Positions 47,279 to 57,011 of a stretch of DNA of 64,000 nucleotides are shown piece by piece. Numbering within the stretch: the first letter of the stretch is position 1; every line of letters begins with the position of its first letter. This DNA is from Chaetoderma sp. LZ-2023a (taxonomy: Eukaryota > Mollusca > Caudofoveata > Chaetodermatida > Chaetodermatidae), in NCBI GenBank assembly GCA_034401795.1, contig CM067372.1, positions 35,156,351 through 35,220,350 of the forward strand. The letters are read 5' to 3'. The notes beneath the pieces were generated by a model, which was given only the letters and a program-made list of their open reading frames with translations, was not told where the DNA came from and did not search any database. The translations under genes and the position numbers were made by a program.

Positions 47279-47518
47279 CCCTTTCATGGCAGTGACAACC
47301 AAAGCCAACCTCTGGATTTGTCTTGAGGAATGTCCATTTGCAAGCAAAGAAAAGACTAAATTTAACGCTGGATTGAGTGGCTCGATAATCAAGCCCAACT
47401 CATTCCAGTGGTAAATTAAAAAAATAGTCTTCTCTTGGCCCGCAAATGGACATGCAATAAGCAATTATTTTTACTTTCTTGACCAAATTTAGCCATTTAT
47501 AAATGGTTAAAGCGTTAA
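47275..47518. mobile_element. family A TTAA hairpin MITE (right of a tandem pair)
   Basis: TTAACCCTTTCATGGCAGTG to GGTTAAAGCGTTAA. Stem TGTCCATTTGCAAGCAAAGA; the centre is GGCTCGATAATCAAGCC. Confidence 0.8.
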
Positions 47519-47674
47519 AGCTGGCATGTCATGTTAAAATAGTCAACCCTAGCCAGTATCAGTAATAATGGTGTTCTTTGTTAATGCGCCATTTGAAGCC
47601 AGGGTATTGATTCATTAGGAGGAAAGGCAGATTTATTTGATAAAATGAGATTATTACAGGATTAGCTGGTCTTA

Positions 47675-48400
47675 TTAGCTCACCTGGCCCAATGAGCTTA
47701 TACCATGACGACTGTCCATCCACCGTCCGTCCGTCAACTTTTGCTTTAAAACGCTATTCATCCTTATAACCAATAGCCAGATTTTAACCAAACTTGGGTG
47801 AAACAATCCGATTGTGCTCGGCTCCAAAACTGCTATTCAGAATTTTGATTCGTTAATTTTTTGTGTCAAAAATCTTTGTAAAAAATCCACTGAAAATTAT
47901 CAAATTACTTCTTCTCCTACCATTTTGACCAATTTCAACAAAGTAAGGGTGAAAGGATCCTATGGTGATAGGCTCTAGAATTTCCATTCAGAATTTTGAT
48001 TTATCAATTTTTTGGGTGATTATCTTAGATTTTGTGAAAAAGTTACTGGAAATTGACAAATCGCTTCTTAACAGCTTCACCAATTTCAATCAGATTTAGC
48101 TAGAAGCATCATATTGTGGTAGGCTCTAGATCCGCCATTCAGAATTTTATTCGTCAAATTTTGGGTGAAAATCTTAGACTATGGAAAATTACCAAATCGC
48201 TTTTTCTTAAAAACTTGAGCGATTTCAACCGAATTTGTCGAAGAAGGATCATAGGTGGTAGGCTCTTATTTGGGTGAAAATCTTATATTTTTAAAAATAA
48301 TTTTCAGAAGTTCTTTACAACTCTGCTCATCTTCAATCAATGGCCCGATTTTAACCAGATTTGACCAGAAGTACCTCGTGCTGATTGTCTTGACAACTAC
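47675..48400. repeat. dispersed repeat with ~110-bp units
   Basis: AGCTCACCTGGCCCAATGAG and CCGTCCGTCCGTCAACTTTT start it. Units of 'GATTTCAA(C)...(G)AAGGATC.TA(T)GGTGATAGGCTCTAGA' and 'ATTCAGAATTTTGAT' follow. It is the same family as 14450-15180. Confidence 0.6.
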
Positions 48401-48671
48401 TTGATTCTAATTTTATTATGATGTTAATGTGATTGCTATTTAGACAATAAACTTGTAAAGCAGCTTTAAAAGAGGATGCAGTTGCGCCGACATAATGTAT
48501 GCTAACGGGTAGTTCTATCAAAATATTGTGACATCGACGCGATGGGAATCAACATGCCAAATGCATTTGATTCCATAAGAGATCACAGATTCTTGAATTC
48601 CTCTATCAGGCTGACGGAGACGATGGTGAATTAACAGTCCTTAATTCACTTGCTGCAGCTCTAACATCTCT

Positions 48672-48905
48672 TTAACCCTTTGACACTTAATTTTCTTCGA
48701 GAAAATATCCATTTTCTCATAGAAAATATCCATTTGCAGACCAAGAGAAGCCTATTCTTGAAAATCGACGACAAATGACTGACTCATTATCGAGCCAGTC
48801 ATTCCAGTCATAAATTTTCAAAAATAGGCTTCTCTTGTTCTGCAAATGTACAGTTCTCAAGACCAGTGCTGAAGCCATTTTTAGCTGATGTGAGTGAAGG
48901 GTTAA
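48672..48905. mobile_element. family A TTAA hairpin MITE
   Basis: TTAACCCTTTGACACTTAAT to GTGAAGGGTTAA, with a directly duplicated 'TTCTCATAGAAAATATCCAT' in the left arm. The centre is GACTCATTATCGAGCC. Confidence 0.83.
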
Positions 48906-48942
48906 GAACAATCGCTACGAAATCTCAATCTCAAAGTGAAAC

Positions 48943-49270
48943 ATGTCAGTAGAGATGGAGTATGCTGGTGATGTTAACTTCATCGATGAAACAAAGGGGC
49001 ACGTTGATAAACTGCTTGCTTTCAATAACCGGAAAAATCTGAAAGCCACAAAGTACTCCACTGCATCCCGGAATAAAGCGAAAACGGAGTTCAGACATAT
49101 ATACCTGTCCGACACAAAGGTGACTAATGAGGAAGGCACCTTACTTCTGGGTGAAGAGAAGTGGAGAAAGAACAGAATCTTGGGCTCACTTCTCTGTTGT
49201 TCAACCGATATTGCAAATCTCTATGTGACAGGAAACACTGCTTTCCATTCTTTCTGGAAGCTGTGGATTC
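48943..49270 (+). pseudogene. LINE reverse transcriptase fragment (YADD altered to YAGD)
   Basis: A 123-codon frame reads EYAGDVNFIDETKGHVDKLL, then RNKAKTEFRHIYLSD, then KWRKNRILGSLLCCSTDIAN and AFHSFWKLW. It follows the palm of non-LTR reverse transcriptases ('YADDVDFI...NKSKTEF...W...K.LGSLLGDSEDI...AF...WKLW'). The second Asp-side residue is Gly, and fingers and thumb are missing. It is bracketed by two family A MITEs (48672-48905, 49277-49509); the frame's last codons run into the second. Confidence 0.7.
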
Positions 49271-49276
49271 AAGGCT

Positions 49277-49509
49277 TTAACCCTATAGCCCTCAAATTTA
49301 TTCAGGAAAGTTAAAATATTCTCATATGTCCATTTGCAAACCAAAAGATAACTTTTGAAAATTTACCAATGGAATGACAGGCTCGGTTATCGAGCCAGTC
49401 ATTTCCAGTGGTAAATTTTCAAAAATAATCTTTTCTTAGTCTGCAGGTGGACATTTCCCAAGGCCACTACAGAAGCCGTCTTTGGCCAGCTTGAGGGCTA
49501 AAGGGTTAA
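49277..49509. mobile_element. family A TTAA hairpin MITE
   Basis: TTAACCCTATAGCCCTCAAA to GGCTAAAGGGTTAA. The centre GGCTCGGTTATCGAGCC is an exact palindrome around one base. It ends about 25 bp before the DIRS element. Confidence 0.85.
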
Positions 49510-49552
49510 AATTGCGATGAATGTCAAGATGCTGCTATTTCACTTCAAGAGT

Positions 49553-49731
49553 ATACTTACCTCCCTAATACTCTTTGATATTGCTAAATATCGGCTTTCA
49601 CTCAATAAACACTCAGATTAAAACAGTTAGGTGCCCCTACTGGGCAGGGAGTCAGAGGGAAGTCCGGCGGATGCAAGCCCCACCACCGCGCATGCGCAGA
49701 CTAGCACTTTCTCTTTACTAATTTATTGGCA
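49553..49731. repeat. left inverted terminal repeat of the DIRS element
   Basis: ATACTTACCTCCCTAATACT and ACAGTTAGGTGCCCCTACTG to CTAATTTATTGGC. It is the inverse of 53321-53502 with about 90% identity. The flank TATTTCACTTCAAGAGTAT (49536-49554) is not in the right repeat but is found inverted in the internal region at 53186-53206. Confidence 0.9.
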
Positions 49732-49822
49732 GAGGGTGTACACATGCTTTTGTGCTCAAAGCTTTTCCAAGCCTTTTCAAGTCTTTTTAAGCATTTATTA
49801 GAAGTCTAGAACACCTGTAAAG

Positions 49823-50160
49823 ATGGCAGATAGAGTTACTTCGCCAGAGGAGGGCCCAGGATCTATCCATCAGGTGACTTCTATTATATTTTAGCGAGTT
49901 TTTCCCGGTGTAATGTGTTTCCGGGACTCGCGTTTGTCGTGATAAGCACCTAATATAGTTGTTTGGAGCAGTGAGGGGGCCGCAGGCTCCTCCAGCGCAG
50001 CCACCCGCGCACCGAGGTGCACGCGGTGCTGGTAGTGGCGCGCGAGGATCTGGTCATGGTAATCGTGCCCGATGGGGCGGTTGCCACGGTGAGAACCACT
50101 CCAGTGTTTCTGGCAGAAGAGACAGTGCCACTCTTGCACTCCTTATGTCCACCTCTCTCC
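49823..50160 (+). pseudogene. gag remnant of the DIRS element
   Basis: ATG at 49823 opens MADRVTSPEEGPGSIHQ, after which the frame is soon lost. The following GC-rich stretch (PQAPPAQPPAHRGARG in one frame) lacks a recognisable Gag body. Its position before RT and the short length suggest a large internal deletion. Confidence 0.4.
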
Positions 50161-50905
50161 CTAGGTGGTCCAGTGGGGGGCCGGTTGGCCCACCACAAGC
50201 AAGAGTGGGAACGGTTGACTCAGGACCGTTTAGTCTTGCGATGGCTTTCAGTCGGGTATCATCCCGATTGGATAACAGGCCCACCATCACGACTGTCTCT
50301 GGTGCCAATCTGGACTCAGATTCCAAGAGATCCAGATCAAAGGTTGTGTATAGAGGAGGAAATAAACTCCCTCATACAAAAAGGAGCAATTCAGCCGTCA
50401 CAAAAGTGTCCAGGCTTCTATTCAACCGTGTTCTTAGTAACAAAAAGCACCGGGGGGTGGAGACCAATTTTCAACCTCAAGCCATTGAACAAGTTCATAG
50501 AGACTCCCAGTTTCAAGATGGAGACTGTGAAGTCGGTGTTGGCAGGGTTGGAGAGGGGGATGTGGACAGCTTCAATAGATTTGAAGGATGCTTATTTCCA
50601 CATCCCTATAGTGAGGAGTTTCTGTCGCTTCCTGAGATTTGCATTCCAGGGCAGACGGAGGGAATTCAGGGTGTTACCCTTCGGAATTTCCACGGCTCCT
50701 CGGGTTTTCACCAGAGTGGTTCTTGCGATTACAGCATACCTCCGCAGGAGAAGCATAGCAGTCCACACGTACATAGACGACTGGCTGTTAAAAGCACACA
50801 ACCGGGAAAGTTTATCGGCCAATCTGGAGATTGTTTTGAAGACAGAGAATCTCTTGGCGGGGGTTATGCTAACCCCTCCTCACCCTCAAGTAACGATGTA
50901 TACAG
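50161..50905 (+). pseudogene. DIRS reverse transcriptase
   Basis: RT motifs: GGWRPIFNLKPLNKFI, TASIDLKDAYFHIPI (first Asp), FRVLPFGISTAPRVFTRV and HTYIDDWLLKAH (IDD box). The connection between IDDWLL and the RNase H start is only about 30 residues (ESLSANLEIVLKTENLLAG). DIRS members normally have well over 100 there, so roughly 0.3-0.4 kb is deleted. Confidence 0.9.
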
Positions 50906-51553
50906 ATGCATCGATGGAGGGGTGGGAAGCTTGCCTGGAAGAATCCACGATATCAGGGCTTTGGAATCTGGAGCAGTCAAAGGAACATCAATCTACTGGA
51001 ATTAAGAGCAGTAGTCCTGGGCCTGGAACATTTCTTACAGAAAGTTCAGGGCAAGAGTGTTCTAATTCGATCGGACAACTCAACAGTAGTGACTTACATA
51101 AACCACCAGGGCAGAGCGAAGTCGCCCAGTCTCTGTATGATGACATGGAGACTGCTTTGTTGGTGCCTGGATCACAGGATTACCTTGAAAGCAGTTCATA
51201 TTCCGGGAAGGTTAAATCTGCTAGCAGACTCACTGAGCCGAAGGATGAGTGTTTTACCGACGGAATGGCAACTAAATCAATGTGTGGCGGATCGTCTGTT
51301 CGACCACGGGGGGAAACCCAACATAGATTTATTCGCAACGAAGAAGAATGCGAAGATGACGACGTACGTCTCTCCGATTCCAGATCCAAGCGCTTTCGCA
51401 ACAGATGCGTTAGCTATCAGCTGGGTGGGAATGTATGCATACGCATTCCCTCCAGCATTCCTGATTCCAAAGATTCTCCAGAAAATCAGACAGGAGGAGT
51501 GTGTACGGATCTGCTGGACCTTCTGGTCTGCAATCCGGTTCCTCTGCCTCTGA
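50880..51553 (+). pseudogene. DIRS RNase H and connection to recombinase
   Basis: VTMYTDASMEGWEACLEE (first Asp) is still in the RT frame. The rest reads in another frame: NINLLELRAVVLGLEHFL (Glu), VLIRSDNSTVVTYINHQG (Asp), AVHIPGRLNLLADSLSR (His/Asp). So a frameshift lies near 50930-50950. The tail NIDLFATKKNAKMTTYVSP is typical of DIRS and Ngaro polyproteins before the recombinase. Confidence 0.9.
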
Positions 51554-52645
51554 TGGACGCCATTATCTACCAGGGCAAGGCCCTTCACAACAATCCGTCA
51601 ATATTCAGATTGACTGCGTGGATGTTGTCAAGGAATCTAGAATTAAGGAGGGCTTTTCTGAGCAAGCAGCCATGTTTATGGCTAAAGCCAGGAGGGGGTC
51701 AACCTCCAGAGCATATAATTATAAAATCAACAGATTTACAGAATGGTGCTCAAAAAGATCTATTGATCCAATGGATTCATCTATTCAGGTAGTAGCTGAT
51801 TTCCTCTGTCACCTGTATGATGCCTATAGCCTCAAGCCTAACTCTATTGCTGGTTATAAATCAGCTTTAATGTCAGTTATCCCTTGCTTGGCTAATAGGG
51901 GAAGTGATGAAGTAAGTACATTAAATGTATTAATTAAAGGCATGGGCAATCTAAGACCAAGGAAACCCCCCTGTGATTCCATCTTGGAGTTTATCTCTAG
52001 TGCTTCAGGTACTAGGTGATAAGCCTTTTGAACCACTTAGTTCCATTTCTATGAAAATGTTGACTCTTAAAACTGTGTTTTTAATTGCTGCGGCCTCGGC
52101 TAGGCGTAGGAGTGAAATTCATGCCTTATCAGCCGAGGTAGACCGTTTCGTGGTTACAGGGGAAGGCCTTAAGCTTCTACCTAGGGTTAATTTCATGGCT
52201 AAAAATCAGTCTGAAATATCCAGGTCAACCTATTTTTTTGCCTGCTTTAACTAGATATGATCCTAATTCTAAAGCATGGTGTCCAGTCCGAGCACTAAAC
52301 CGGTACAAACAACGTACTCAGGAGTGGCGGACGGACCCGTCAGCGTTATGGTTGTCATATATTGAACCCCATGGCAGGGCGTCTAAGGACACCATTTCCA
52401 GGTGGATTGTGGAATGTATTCAATTTTGTCATAAATCCGCCACAGGTAAACAAGTTGACATGGCCAAGGCTCACAGTGTTCGGGGCGTAGTGGCTTCCAC
52501 TGCCCTATTTAATGGGGTCCCTGTGGATGACATGTCAGTAGCTCAGTGGCACTGTGAGTCAAGTTTTACAGACCATTATCTCCGTGACACCTCAAATCCT
52601 CTCGCCGTATCGATTTTGAAAAAATATGCAGGTGTCCTTTTTTGA
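51501..52645 (+). pseudogene. DIRS tyrosine recombinase
   Basis: Core-binding part: IQIDCVDVVKESRIKEGFSE, AYNYKINRFTEWCSK, NSIAGYKSALMSVIPCLANR. Catalytic part: AAASARRRSEIHALSAE (Arg), MAKAHSVRGVVASTALF (His-x-x-Arg) and FTDHYLRDTSNPLAVSIL (Tyr). The protein is spread over three frames, with breaks near 51970 and 52230. All catalytic residues remain visible. Confidence 0.92.
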
Positions 52646-53144
52646 TGAGGCTTCCTCATTACTTGTATATATCACAATTAATTAATGGGAACAACAACTT
52701 TTTGGGACTGCATCAGCCTTCACCACTGGGAAGATGATGTCAGCAGCCAAGTTCAACAAGGTCAGTCTTGTTTATGTGTTGTTCATTGTTAATTGTATTG
52801 TCACGTGACCCTTTGTTATTAAAATGGTGATGGTATGTGTTTTGTGTGGTTCATTTTGAGAGTATACGAAAATTGAGCCTTTTCGTCTCTTGTCCTATAG
52901 TACATGGCACTTGTACGTAGAGAGCATATGGGACATTGAGGGCATTCAAGTCTTCCTCCCAAGAAGGTGGTGGGGGTAGCGCATATGACATTCGGTCATC
53001 TCTCATCCATCAGTTTGTGTTAGCCGATGTTCATCAAATCCTGACTGTGTTTTCACACAGTTTCAGAAGTTTAAGTGCCTTAAACGCAGAAAAGCGCATA
53101 GGGAAGAGCTGGTCTTTTGACCTCGCCTCCCTCCTGCCGAATTC

Positions 53145-53275
53145 CCTGTCGAATTCTGGCAATATCAAAGAGTATTAGGGAGGTAAGTATACTCTTGAAG
53201 TGAAATAAACGAAACCACTGATTTCTTTTTTCACGAGAGAGTTGATACTTACCTCCCTAATACGGACCCGGCCTC
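53145..53275. mobile_element. internal complementary region of the DIRS element
   Basis: CAATATCAAAGAGTATTAGG and GAGGTAAGTATACTCTTGAA (53157-53203) are the inverse of the extreme left end including its non-repeated flank. GTTGATACTTACCTCCCTAA (53241-53260) is the inverse of the extreme right end (GGTAAGTATCAAC, to about 53503). The two end-complements are 30-40 bp apart, as expected for a template that rebuilds both termini from a circular intermediate. Confidence 0.9.
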
Positions 53276-53320
53276 CACCCCACAGAGGCTCGGTCTTCAG
53301 GCTCTTGTTAGTTGCATGTG

Positions 53321-53502
53321 TCAGCCAATAAATTAGTCAGAGGAAGTGCTAGTCTGCGCATGCGCGGTGGTGGGGCTGGCATCCGCCGGACTGCCCTCTG
53401 ACTCCTTGCCCAGTAGGGGCACCTAACTGTTTTAATCTGAGTGTTTACTGAGTGAAAGCCGATATTTAGCAATATCAAAGAGTATTAGGGAGGTAAGTAT
53501 CA
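53321..53502. repeat. right inverted terminal repeat of the DIRS element
   Basis: Starts GCCAATAAATTAGTCAGAGG and ends TTAGGGAGGTAAGTATCAAC. It carries the GCGCATGCGCGGTGGTGGGG block also found inverted near 49680-49700. Confidence 0.9.
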
Positions 53503-53505
53503 ACC

Positions 53506-54290
53506 CGTGATTTCATTTATACGACGTTGGATGTGCCTCAATAATGCTAGATAATTAATTGGGACAGCTGGGAAACTTCAAAGGCCCTTTGAACAGAATC
53601 GATGCGTGTCATTGTAAACACCAGGAAGCCATCATGAATCACCGCTGGCCACACAGCATAATATCAAACTGCGCTCTACAAACTGTGGAAGACGGTTCCA
53701 TTTCCAGTGAGAATACAGAAACAGCGATGGTCAATGTTTTGACATGTTCTTCGAACGCCAGAGAATATCCACCCGCTCACATAAAGTATTGTGGTTTTCA
53801 TACTGGGTGCTAACACGTATAAGGCATGACCAGGGTTCTGTAACACCAACCTGTTATATAAGCGTGTGATTAAACATCAAAAAAGTTATCTAAGTCATAT
53901 AGCGAGTTTAGGTGAATACTCGCGCATATTCTACGGTAGATTAGCATGTGATCAGTTACCCTTGGGTAAATGATCATGTGTCTAATTTACATTGATTTCA
54001 ATACAAACATGTGACCTACTCGACTTACCCTTGTTGATAGGTGGGTAGTCTCGAGTATGTGCATGAGTAGGTACTCTAGCTGTTTAGGCTCTACTCTAGT
54101 AAATGGAGTAGGTACTCTACTTATGGTGTAAACTTGGCCTAAAGGACAAGACTGGAGGCCATTGAAGAAGACTGATTGCTGCTGTAAGAGGTTTCCACTC
54201 CTTTCAACCACACTAAATCGTCACTCATCATCATCATTATGATGCTATCAAAATTGACTGTATGTACCTTTTAGATTATATTAATTATGA
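53506..54290. other. intron without recognised feature
   Basis: Only a small palindromic cluster of 'GAGTAGGTACTCTA' words at about 54065-54120 was noticed. Confidence 0.4.
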
Positions 54291-54304
54291 TTGAAGACAT
54301 TAAT

Positions 54305-54390
54305 CTCCCTCTCGCTCTCTCTCTCTCGCACTCTCTCTCCCTCCCTCCCACTCTCTCTCTCTCTTTCTCTCTCGCACTCTCTCCCTCCCT

Positions 54391-54458
<68 letters not shown>

Positions 54459-54540
54459 TCTCTCTCGCGTGCGCACTCATGCTCGCTCTCTCGCACTCGC
54501 TCTCTCTTTCCCTCCCTCCCTCTTTCTCTCGCTCTAGCAG
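54305..54540 (+). repeat. CT-rich microsatellite upstream of an exon
   Basis: (CT)n with interspersed CCCTCCCTCCC and CGCACTC, including an unbroken CT run of about 55 bp at 54397-54453. It ends about 65 bp before the acceptor of the exon at 54607, so its length could influence splicing there. Confidence 0.95.
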
Positions 54541-54606
54541 AGAGACACAAAATGGTCATATATACAGCATATACTTAATCTGTTCTGACTGTGTTTGTTT
54601 TCTCAG

Positions 54607-54696
54607 AGGTATTGGTTTGTTCCTGGGAATTGACTTTGTAAAGGATCCATTGACTCGAGAACCTGATAGTGAAACTGCGTCATATATACACAAAAG
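54607..54696 (+). CDS. ETNPPL: ETNPPL-like exon (GIGLFLGIDFVKD)
   Basis: Acceptor GTTTTCTCAG|AGGTATT, donor AAAAG|GTAATT. It encodes (R)GIGLFLGIDFVKDPLTREP then DSETASYIHK. It matches 'RG(I/V)GLFIG(I/V)DL(I/V)KD' of the family. Phase 2 in and phase 2 out join the final exon to give Arg. Confidence 0.94.
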
Positions 54697-54749
54697 GTAA
54701 TTATGCTTCATATATGTAGCAATAAACACTGTGTTTAGCATCATGTATG

Positions 54750-57011
54750 GCAACAGACAGGTCTTGGAGTAGCATTGGTTAGCCTCCAGCTAGCTTGCCT
54801 ATCACCTACCTTGGTGTAGCATTGGTTACCCTCCAGCTAGCTTGCCTATCAGCTACCTTAGTGTAGCATTGGTTACCCTCCAGCTAGCTTGCCTATAAGC
54901 TAGCTTGGTGTAGCATTGGTTAGCCTCCAGCTAGCTTGGTGTAGCATTGGTTAGCCTCCAGCTAGCTTGCCTATCAGCTACCTTGGTGTAGCATTGGTTA
55001 CCCTCCAGCTAGCTTGCATATCAGCTACCTTGGTGTAGCATTGGTTACCCTCCAGCTAGGTTGCATATCAGCTACCTTGGTGTAGCATTGGTTAGCCTCC
55101 AGCTAGCTTGCCTGTAAGCTAGCTTGCTGAAGCATTGGCCAGCCTCCAGCTAGCTTACTTATTTATAAACTGGCTTGGTGTAGCATTGGTCAGCCTCCAG
55201 CTAGCTTGCCCCTTAAGCTAGGTTGGTAGCATTGGTTACCCTCCAGCTAGGTTGGCTATAAGCTAGCTTGGTGTAGCATTGGTTAGCCTCCAGCTAGCTT
55301 GCCTATAAACTAGCTTGATGTAGTATTGGTTACCCTCCAGCTAGCTTGCCTGTAAGCTAGCTTGCTGAAGCATTGGTCAGCCTCCAGCTAGCTTACTTAT
55401 TTATAAACTAGCTTGGTGTAGCATTGGTCAGCCTCCAGCTAGCTTGCCTATAAGCTAGCTTGGTGTAGCATTGGTCAGCCTCCAGCCAGCTTGCCTATCA
55501 GCTGGCTTGGTATGGCATTAGTCGGCCTCCAGCTAGCTTGCCTATAAACTAGCTTGGTATGGCATTGGTCAGCCTCCAGCTAGCTTGCCTATAAGCTAGC
55601 TTTGTGTAACATTGGTCAGCCTCCAGCTAGCATGGCTATCAGCTAGCTTGGTATAGCATGGGTCCGCCTCCAGCCAGCTTGCCTATAACCTAGCTTGGTG
55701 TAGTATTGGTTAGCCGCCAGCTAGCTTGCCTATCAGCTACTTTTGTGTAGCATTGGTTACCGTCCAGCTGGCTTGCCTATCAGCTATCTTGTTGTAGCAT
55801 TGGTTACCCTCCAACTAGGTTGGCTATAAGCTAACTTGGTGTAGCATTGGTTACCCTCCAGCTAGGTTGCATATCAGCTACCTTGGTGTAGCATTGGCCA
55901 GCCTCCAGCTAGTTTGACTATAAGCTAGCTTGGTGTAGCATTGGTTACCCTCCAGCTAGCTTGCTTGTAAGCTAGCTTGGTATCGCATTGGTCAGCCTCC
56001 AGCTAGCTTGCCTATAAGCTAGCTTGGTGTAGCATTGGTCAGCCTCCAGCTAGCATGGCTATCAGCTAGCTTGGTATAGCATGAGTCAGCCTCCAGCCAG
56101 CTTGCCTATAAGCTAGCTTGGTGCAGCACTGGTTATCATCCAGCTAGCTTGCCTATAAGCTGCTTGGTGTAGCATTGGTTAGCCTCCAGCTAGCTTGCCT
56201 ATAAGCTAGCGTGGTGTAGCATAGTTAGCTCCAGCTAGCTTGCCTATAAGCTAGCGTGTTGTAGCATTGGTTAGCATCCAGTTAGCTTGCCTATAAGCTA
56301 GCTTGGTGTAGCATTGGTTAGCCTCCAGCTAGCTTGCCTATCAGCTAGCTTATTGAGTCTGTATCACATTCTTTGTCATTGGCCAGCTTCCAGCTAGCTT
56401 GCCTATAAGCTAGCTTGGGGTAGCATTGGCCAGCCTCCAGCCAGCTTGCCTATAAGCTAGCTTGGTGTAGCATTGGTCAGCCTCCAGCTAGTATGCCTAT
56501 CAGCTAGCTTGGTAAAGCATTGGTCAGCCTCCAGCTAGCTTGCCTATAAGCTAGCTTGGTGTAGCACTGGTTATCATCCAGCCAGCTTGCCTATAAGCTA
56601 GCTTGGTGTAGCATTGGTCAGCCTCCAGCTAGTATGCCTATCAGCTAGCTTGGTAAAGCATTGGTTAGCCTCCAGCTAGCTTGCCTATAAGCTAGTGTGG
56701 TGTAGGATTGGTTAGCTCCAGCTAGCTTGCCTATCAGCTAGATTGGTGTAGCATTGGTTAGCATCCAGCTAGTTTGCCTATAAGCTAGCTTGGTGTAGCA
56801 TTGGTTAGCCACCAGCTAGCTTGCCTATAAGCTAGTGTGGTGTAGCATTGTTAGCTCCAGCTAGCTTGCCTATAAGCTGCTTGGTGTCGCATTGGTTAGC
56901 CTCCAGCTAGCTTGCCTATAAGCTAGTTAGCATCCACCTAGTTTGCCTATAAGCTAACTTGGTGTAGCATTGGTTACCCTCCAGCTAGCTTGCCTATCAG
57001 CTAGCTTATTG
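54750..57011. repeat. ~46-bp tandem array rich in GCTAGC
   Basis: The unit is TTGGTGTAGCATTGGTTAGC followed by CTCCAGCTAGCTTGCCTATA and AGCTAGC, about 48 copies with many point variants. CTAGCTTGCC..AAGCTAG gives each unit hairpin potential. A variant segment 'TTGAGTCTGTATCACATTCT' occurs at 56354. The array resumes at 62638 after a 5.6-kb insertion. Confidence 0.93.

Larger units (their letters stand above)
49534..53505 (+). mobile_element. DIRS-like tyrosine-recombinase retrotransposon, nearly complete but inactive
   Basis: Inverted terminal repeats (49553-49731 and 53321-53502) enclose a gag start, RT, RNase H and tyrosine recombinase. An internal complementary region lies at 53145-53275. 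This is the DIRS1-type layout. At about 4 kb it is shorter than typical members because most of gag and the RT-RNase H connection are deleted. Frameshifts occur in RNase H and twice in the recombinase. Confidence 0.93.

Noticed and set aside
49959..51005. 348-codon frame overlapping the DIRS reverse transcriptase
   Set aside because: A shadow frame; the RT motifs are in the neighbouring frame.
54271..54580. Ser/Leu-rich and Arg/Glu-rich frames
   Set aside because: Translations of the CT/GA microsatellite on the two strands.
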